64,000 bases of DNA from Boswellia sacra (taxonomy: Eukaryota > Streptophyta > Magnoliopsida > Sapindales > Burseraceae): the NCBI GenBank assembly GCA_013180625.2, contig SNVD02001284.1:80422-144421 (forward strand). Direction: 5' to 3'. The notes under the pieces are model-generated. The model searched no databases. It was not told the DNA's origin and worked only from the letters and a program-made list of their open reading frames with translations. Positions 58,960 through 64,000 of this stretch are shown in pieces. Made by a program: the position numbers and the translations under genes. Numbering within the stretch: the stretch's first letter is position 1; each line of letters begins with the position of its first letter.

Positions 58960-60919
58960 ACTTTGCTAGTCCTCGAGCAACTAAAATGATACGAAACAAA
59001 ACTAAACCGAAACAGAGTCAAAGAAAAATTAAAACACACACAAATGCTTCAACTTGCAAATAGGCCTCAAAGATTGTACTTATTATAACCCAAGGAAAAC
59101 TTCAAAATAATGCACTTGATCAAGAATTTCATTTCAAAGATTAGTTTCGCTTTACTTTAATTCCTCAAGTGTGTGTATGTAGAGCCATTCTCACCTAATC
59201 ACTTGTAACCCGGATGAGTTTATGCATAAAAATGAATCATATTTAATATTGAAGATGTGTGTATAAATGAACTCCATAGGCTTTATTTTCAAGTCACTCT
59301 CCACTAATGTAGACATGCACAACACCAAGGATCAAGTAGGACTTTATTAAGCTTGTAACGTTTGGCTTGGGTGAAGGTAGGATAAAGGATAATAATTTGG
59401 CTCAAATCACCCACAAACACATAAATCATTCAAGACTATGTAGAGCTCAACCCTATAACACAACTTCATTTCAATTCACCAGGTTACTCCCCCAAACTTA
59501 TTTAGAACACTCAATCTTTTTTTTTTTGGCACAAAACAAAAGAAAACTACACCCCCACACTTTGTTGTTTCATTTTTTTTAAGAACACTTAAGGGTATAG
59601 ATCTCTTATTCTTCTTCTTTTGTTCTTTTTTCTTTCTCTTTTTTTCTTTTTTTTTATATTACACTTCCTCTCCCCCACACTTAAATAACACATTGTCCTC
59701 AATGTGTAAGTACGTGGACGATAAGTACAAATTGGCTTTTTTTCTTTTTTCTTTTTTTTTTTACAAACACAATAGAACTCACTTGCATTGCTCATTACAC
59801 ATCCCAACCTCCTCTAAATTCCTAAAACCAGAACATAGCTCAAAATTTAATTGTGAATGATCTACATGCTCATAGGTAAGGGATAAACTGTTTGGAACAA
59901 ATTCATTGGAGGTTAGGAAATCTTTTAGTGAGTTAACAAAGAAAAAGGCTTACAGAGGGTCAAAGGGGTAACTAGGGATCAATTTCAGTCAAGGTTGGCT
60001 ATTAAGGCTCAAACGGTCCAAAGATGGCCTAAATCATTTCTCCAATGTTGCACAGTCTGGGATTTCGCCTCGAGTGACCATCAAACAAGTTCTAGAATTC
60101 ATTGAAATCTGAAGAAATAGTTAAATTACATAAACTTTCTCTAAGTGAACAAATAACTCAGTGAGAATAACTCAGTGCTCAATGTTGCGCAAGGAATCAA
60201 AAGCAAAGCGAAAACCAATAAACATTTCAAGCACACAGATCCATGCATCATTTAGCATTTTCCAAGAGTTATTCTTAATTCAATCATTATCTTATCATCG
60301 ACCCACAAAATGCAAGAAAAGAGGTACGTGGCGTTGTTACACCTGAGTCAAGATTGTATATTTCAACAATCCTTAGGACCAGTAGCCGCAGACTTAAGGT
60401 TTCCAGCCTATATACCTTTATTATGAAAGAACAAAACAAGATACAAGACATTTCAAACAACATGAAATAAACAAACTACAGATTTATGTCGAGAGAATGC
60501 GTTTCAAGGGTTAAGGAAAACCCCATATTCTGCCATTCTCAACATTTTTCCACAATTTCTTTTAATCGAAACTGATAAAGACAAAAAACACATAACAACT
60601 TCTAAATTACATAAAACTAAACTTACTCATAAAAAAACAAAGTCCAACAAGCCAGCAAATAAAAACAAGTCAGTTAGAATGGGTCTAAAAAGTTTAGAAG
60701 TTAGCCTCCTTATTCAGCCATTATGGATTGAAGAGATCCAGAATGCGTTTCAAGAGAACTTGAACTTTTTAAGCCACCACTCAAAAAACCGAGATTAGAA
60801 AATATTACCTGGGACGAAAGAAATAACCTGAAAAAACTCAAAAGAAATGATATGAAAAATCTCAAATAAACACACTAAAAAGAAAGCAAACAAAAACGAA
60901 GCAAACCAGCAAATAGAGA
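58960..60919 (-). other. 3' non-coding region of element C
   Basis: Collinear with 10774-12737 of element A, including the two extra polypurine-like blocks (about 59480 and 59671-59690 as ccccca-rich on the plus strand) and the box ccagaatgcgtttcaagaga (about 60738). Small open frames here (60161-60346, 59367-59582) are not supported as genes. Confidence 0.7.
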
Positions 60920-61582
60920 TTACAGATGGAGGGTTAAATCCAGTTGACGCCTTTTGTTGCCTTCTCCAAACCAATTTATCCGAGCCATTGTTGGATCAGG
61001 TGAATAGACGAATTATTGTAATTTGTCAATTAACTCTCCTGCAGTTGAAGCTGTAACCAGGATTTGCCTTGCTGACGATGAGATGAAAATTTTTTCTACA
61101 GCTTGATCAAGAAAGGACAACAAACCATCAAAAAAATTATTGACATTTAACAAACCAATGGGTTTTTTATGGATGTTTAGCTGTGCCCAAGAGGTGATTT
61201 GAAATATCTCCTCTAATGTGCCATAACCACCGAGTAAAGCTATAAATGCATCGGACTTAACAATCATATGTGCAATACGCTCATGCATGCTAGAGACTTG
61301 TAACTCTTCCCCGATTGTGTTGCCTACGATATCTCGCACAACTAATGGTTTAGGAATAATGCCGAGAACTTTACTTCCTCCCAAGGATGCAGCTGTCGAC
61401 ACACACCCCATTAACCCAAGACTACCCCCTCCATAAATTAAATGAATACCCCTCGCAGCTAATGTCCTACCAAGATCAAGAGCTGCTGTTGTAAATTCTC
61501 CATCTTTACCAAATTGCGATCCACAAAATATGCATATATTTTGGAATCATCGAATTGGTGTTTTCTCCATTTCTACAAGTGC
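60920..61582 (-). pseudogene. LOG-like: LOG-like domain carried by element C
   Basis: Near-complete frame on the minus strand: ICIFCGSQFGKDGEF, IYGGGSLGLMG, LGGSKVLGIIPKPLVV, SSMHERIAHMIVKSDAFIAL, then LGGYGTLEEIFQITSWAQL and KPIGLLNVNNFFDGLL. Only a few lesions: CGA to TGA just before the domain (61549-61547), proline to leucine in PGGYGT (about 61234), and a CAA-TAA stop near 61013. The tail is INWFGEGNKRRQLDLTLHL with stop at 60920-60922, in frame with the domain apart from the single TAA. Least damaged of the three copies. The P-to-L change would be expected to harm catalysis. Confidence 0.88.
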
Positions 61583-61709
61583 TCTAACCTTGTGTAAGAC
61601 AATGATGCACGTTAGGTAATATGCTTTTCAAGTGTAAGACAGGTTATAATAATGACATTTGAAAATATGGAGAATGGATATATACACACATGTAAAACTC
61701 TCAAATTTG

Positions 61710-61975
61710 ATACATGGGGACATAATTTCGGTAGGGGTTGCTCGATGCAGATTTATCGCCCCAAGATTTGAAAAAATGAGATATGCTTTCGGCGAGGTTT
61801 GACAAACCTACACACTTGTCTCGTACGTGAAGCATGGAAAATGGAGATACACTTTCGGCGGGGGTTGACAAAACCCCCACACTTGTCTCCCACGTGAAGC
61901 AAAAAAAATGGAGATACACTTTCGGTGGAGGTTGACAAAACCTCCACACTTGTCTCCCACGTGTACTTATGCCAT
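61710..61975 (-). repeat. 67-bp hairpin minisatellite of element C, about four units
   Basis: Plus-strand words tgtctc at 61951, 61884 and 61817 show a 67-bp period. Stems read ggaggtt/aacctcc (61927-61945), gggggtt/aaccccc (61860-61878) and aggttt/aaacct (61795-61809): different bases, pairing kept. Confidence 0.85.
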
Positions 61976-62189
61976 AGGGTAGTCATATGGTTTGTCAAAA
62001 AAGAAAACTTGAAATTAAAACAAACAAAATCAACAAACAACAACAACACAAAAACAACATTGATAATCAGATCCAACGAAACAAGAAAATAAATTCTACA
62101 ACAACAACACACATTCAAATATACAAGTAGTTGTGATTGTGGCTCACATCTTCCTCTGGTTTTACGTCCAGTAACGGCTGAAACGCCTT

Positions 62190-62742
62190 CTATGAGTCGG
62201 GGATTTGATTCCCATCCAGTTTTCTTATAAACTGGCAAACAGGGTCGTTTTTAGTCAGATTCCCTAGACTATAACACTGCACTTCATCACGAAATTGTGT
62301 CCATATATTAAGCAATTCACGCTGAACAAGTCCACAAGAATGTGACTCGAGAGTTAACAAAACATTATCCAGCGACTCATTACTCAAACAATTCTTAATA
62401 AATGAAAGTTTATCTTCTCTATTCCTGGACGCAAAACCTAATGAACGACAAGTCTGGTTACAATTCCATCGAGCACATTAATAACATACTTGTAACCTTT
62501 TCGCTCTTCGCCTCTTGGCGTAGTAGCTCTTTCCTAGACCAGCATGTATTTTGCGAGATTAATGTCCGGCTCACCGGACAATCTCACCTTGGCTTCGATA
62601 AGCCATCGGATATCAGCAGGCACATTTAGGAGCATCAATGCCCAAAGTCTAGTCATCCGTACTTTATAAATTTTAAACACAGCATTTTGAGGAAGTGAAG
62701 GGAAATATTTACGAAGTTCGATAGAAAGATATCAGCATCCAT
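62190..62742 (-). pseudogene. ORF X of element C
   Basis: Starts at the same ATGGATGCTGATATC as element A and shares its early shift. In the middle it is cleaner than A: LLNVPADIRWLIEAKVRLSG then EPDINLAKYML before a TAG. The C-terminal part is open to the TAG at 62192-62190 (NGLSNESLDNVLLTLESHSC, LVQRELLNIWTQFRD, QFIRKLDGNQIPDS). Cysteine cluster partly altered by a shift near 62470. Unknown function. Confidence 0.72.
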
Positions 62743-63181
62743 TGAAGAGAAGAAAAGGAGAGATATTACCGATAATGCGATTGAGTTTGTTCTTCTCCCA
62801 GATATGCACGTTTCAAACCTTCGAACAATGGCTTCAACTCCCGTTTGAATGTTTCCTCAAGTTGCTGCACAAATGAATTCGAAGTACGGAATAAGCAAAT
62901 TAAACAAAAGGAAGGAAAAGAAAAGAGCAGAAACGAAACTAAAGACACATAAAAGAGATAACAACACAATAGCAAACAAAAGTAAAAAAAACAAGTAAAA
63001 AATATAAAAACAAATAAGACAGATGGCAAAGAGAGATAAAACCTGATCAATTTGATGGCCTACGAAAAGAATCTCCTCGAGACACAAAAATCGATCATTA
63101 TTACCTTATTTTATTTTTCTTTTCTTTTCTTTTATTTATTTTGCAAAAACATTGGGTTGCCTCCCAATAAGCGCTTGGTTT

Positions 63182-63206
63182 AACGTCCTCAGCCCGACGT
63201 TTGTCC
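63182..63206 (-). other. internal deletion junction of element C
   Basis: Minus-strand reading goes from cctcccatgatggga directly into acgtcgggctgaggacgtta. The left half equals element A near 5790 (start of RT), the right half equals element A near 8450 (after integrase). About 2.65 kb holding RT, RNase H and integrase is missing. The words atgat/gatggg near both edges could be a microhomology. Confidence 0.85.
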
Positions 63207-64000
63207 CATCATGGGAGGTTCCAATCTCCGCTGTGCTTCACTAATGGGCTTGGATCCTTCTTCTAACAAGATACGGTCCATGCATATGGCTGGGCCTTGG
63301 ATGTCAGCAATCATCCACCCAATAACTATTTTGTGATCTCTAAGTACTCGGACGCGTTTCTCTTCTTTTAGTGGTGCAAGGCCCATTTCTATTGTAATTG
63401 GCAAAGGATCTTTGTCACCCAAGAACACATGCTTCAAATAATCTGGAAGTAGCTTAAGCTCCAAGGTATTGGCTTTCATCACATAAGGAAGAAGTTTCTC
63501 ATTAGATAAAGGCAATTCAATGTACGAAACATCATACCTGTTTGTGATTATAGCTATAGTCTCATCTAAGCATGCATAGCTTCCTCCATTTCTTTGGACA
63601 CTTGTATAAAAATTCTTGGTTCTTTAGAATTTTCTGTCCCTATGTGCTCACTAATAGCCATTTCCAATCCATCCTTGCGAGTTAACTCAAAATGTTGTTG
63701 TGGCAAAAATCAATAACATCAACTGCAAAAACAGAATGCAAGTCCTAGGGAACCTCATTGCCTAAAAAATATTGAAACGGATCACCTCGCCATCAAATTC
63801 CATGGTGAGAGTGCCATCATGAACATCAATCTTGGTTCGGGCAGTTTTCAAGAATGGCCTCCCTAAAAGAAGTGGTGTTGGATTGGGAGACGTTTCATCC
63901 TCCATTTCCAGAACATAAAAGTCTGCTGGAAAAACTAATTGATTCACCTGCACAAGCACATCATCCACAACTCCCTTGGGATATGCATTAGAACGATCAG
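63207..64000 (-). pseudogene. protease C-terminal part and pre-RT linker of element C
   Basis: 63968-63762 encodes VDDVLVQVNQLVFPADFYVL-like protease sequence with PLLLGRPFLKTARTKIDVHD, without the frame break of element A. 63515-63189 encodes the linker to RT (MPLSNEKLLPYVMKANTLEL ... LEEGSKPISEAQRRLEPPM), ending at the deletion junction. The active-site region lies beyond the window. Confidence 0.82.

Larger units (their letters stand above)
57526..64000 (-). mobile_element. element C: Ty3/gypsy element of the A family, RT to integrase deleted, ORF X and LOG retained
   Basis: On the minus strand: protease end and linker (63968-63189), then an abrupt jump to the post-integrase linker, ORF X (62742-62190), hairpin minisatellite, LOG (61582-60920), 3' region, polypurine tract and 3' LTR (58942-57526). 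Sequence is very close to element A in all retained parts. It is inserted inside the right arm of the Mutator-like element at 56457-57525; ccctc (57521-57525) should be the target duplication, but the other end is outside the window. It could only have moved with enzymes from a full-length relative, unless the deletion came after insertion. Confidence 0.9.

Noticed and set aside
1..64000. CRISPR arrays, bacterial operons, rRNA or tRNA genes
   Set aside because: Composition, introns and transposons are those of a plant nucleus; the only tRNA-related sequences are the two primer binding sites.

Overview
This window is nuclear DNA of a eudicot plant. It is AT-rich, three host-type loci have GT-AG introns, and plant-specific transposon families fill most of the remaining space. 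The species cannot be fixed from the sequence alone; a rosid tree crop such as Citrus would fit, but that is a guess.

Layout. (1) 1-1475: intergenic DNA with one imperfect hairpin. (2) 1476-15365: element A, a plus-strand Ty3/gypsy retrotransposon (Athila-like by tRNA-Asp primer site and gag linker), with 1.4 kb LTRs and an extra truncated LTR joined to its 3' end. (3) 15366-19191: intergenic DNA with a stranded exon fragment between two direct repeats. (4) 19202-20806: a 1.6 kb non-autonomous element with long inverted arms and a 10-bp target duplication. (5) 20949-25555: a 4.6 kb Mutator-like element with a 9-bp target duplication, a MURA N-terminal remnant and an opposite-strand DUF1985 (Ulp1-associated) remnant. 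(6) 25861-26048: a MITE. (7) 27.2-39.8 kb: the host gene island. It holds a BED-finger/hAT-domain gene (+), the eIF2B delta subunit gene (-, convergent with it), and a truncated CHUP1-like locus (+, divergent from eIF2B delta). (8) 39.8-41.65 kb: very AT-rich spacer. (9) 41654-53029: element B, an older and heavily mutated Ty3/gypsy element of a sister family, with a perfect 5-bp target duplication. (10) 53030-56456: spacer with one decayed coding-like patch. (11) 56457-57525: part of a second Mutator-like element of the same family as the 4.6 kb one. (12) 57526-64000: element C, a minus-strand relative of A inserted into (11). It has lost RT, RNase H and integrase by an internal deletion and runs off the window.

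The most unusual observation is that elements A, B and C all carry the same two extra coding modules downstream of pol, where Athila-type elements usually carry an env-like ORF. The first is ORF X, about 180 codons, with an invariant CX2CX4CX3C cluster and no homologue I recognise. The second is a LONELY GUY (LOG, cytokinin-activating phosphoribohydrolase) domain ending in a conserved basic stretch followed by LDLTL(H/R)L, which resembles an EAR repression motif. The order pol - ORF X - LOG - 3' LTR is the same in A and B, whose LTRs are unrelated by eye, so the capture predates their split. Element C has lost its polymerase and integrase but keeps both modules. All three copies are now broken by stops or frameshifts, so the claim concerns the ancestral active elements.

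The host genes are ordinary nuclear genes: a translation factor subunit, a domesticated-transposase type protein, and a decaying relative of a chloroplast-positioning protein. Exon boundaries were set by hand from GT-AG sites and family similarity.
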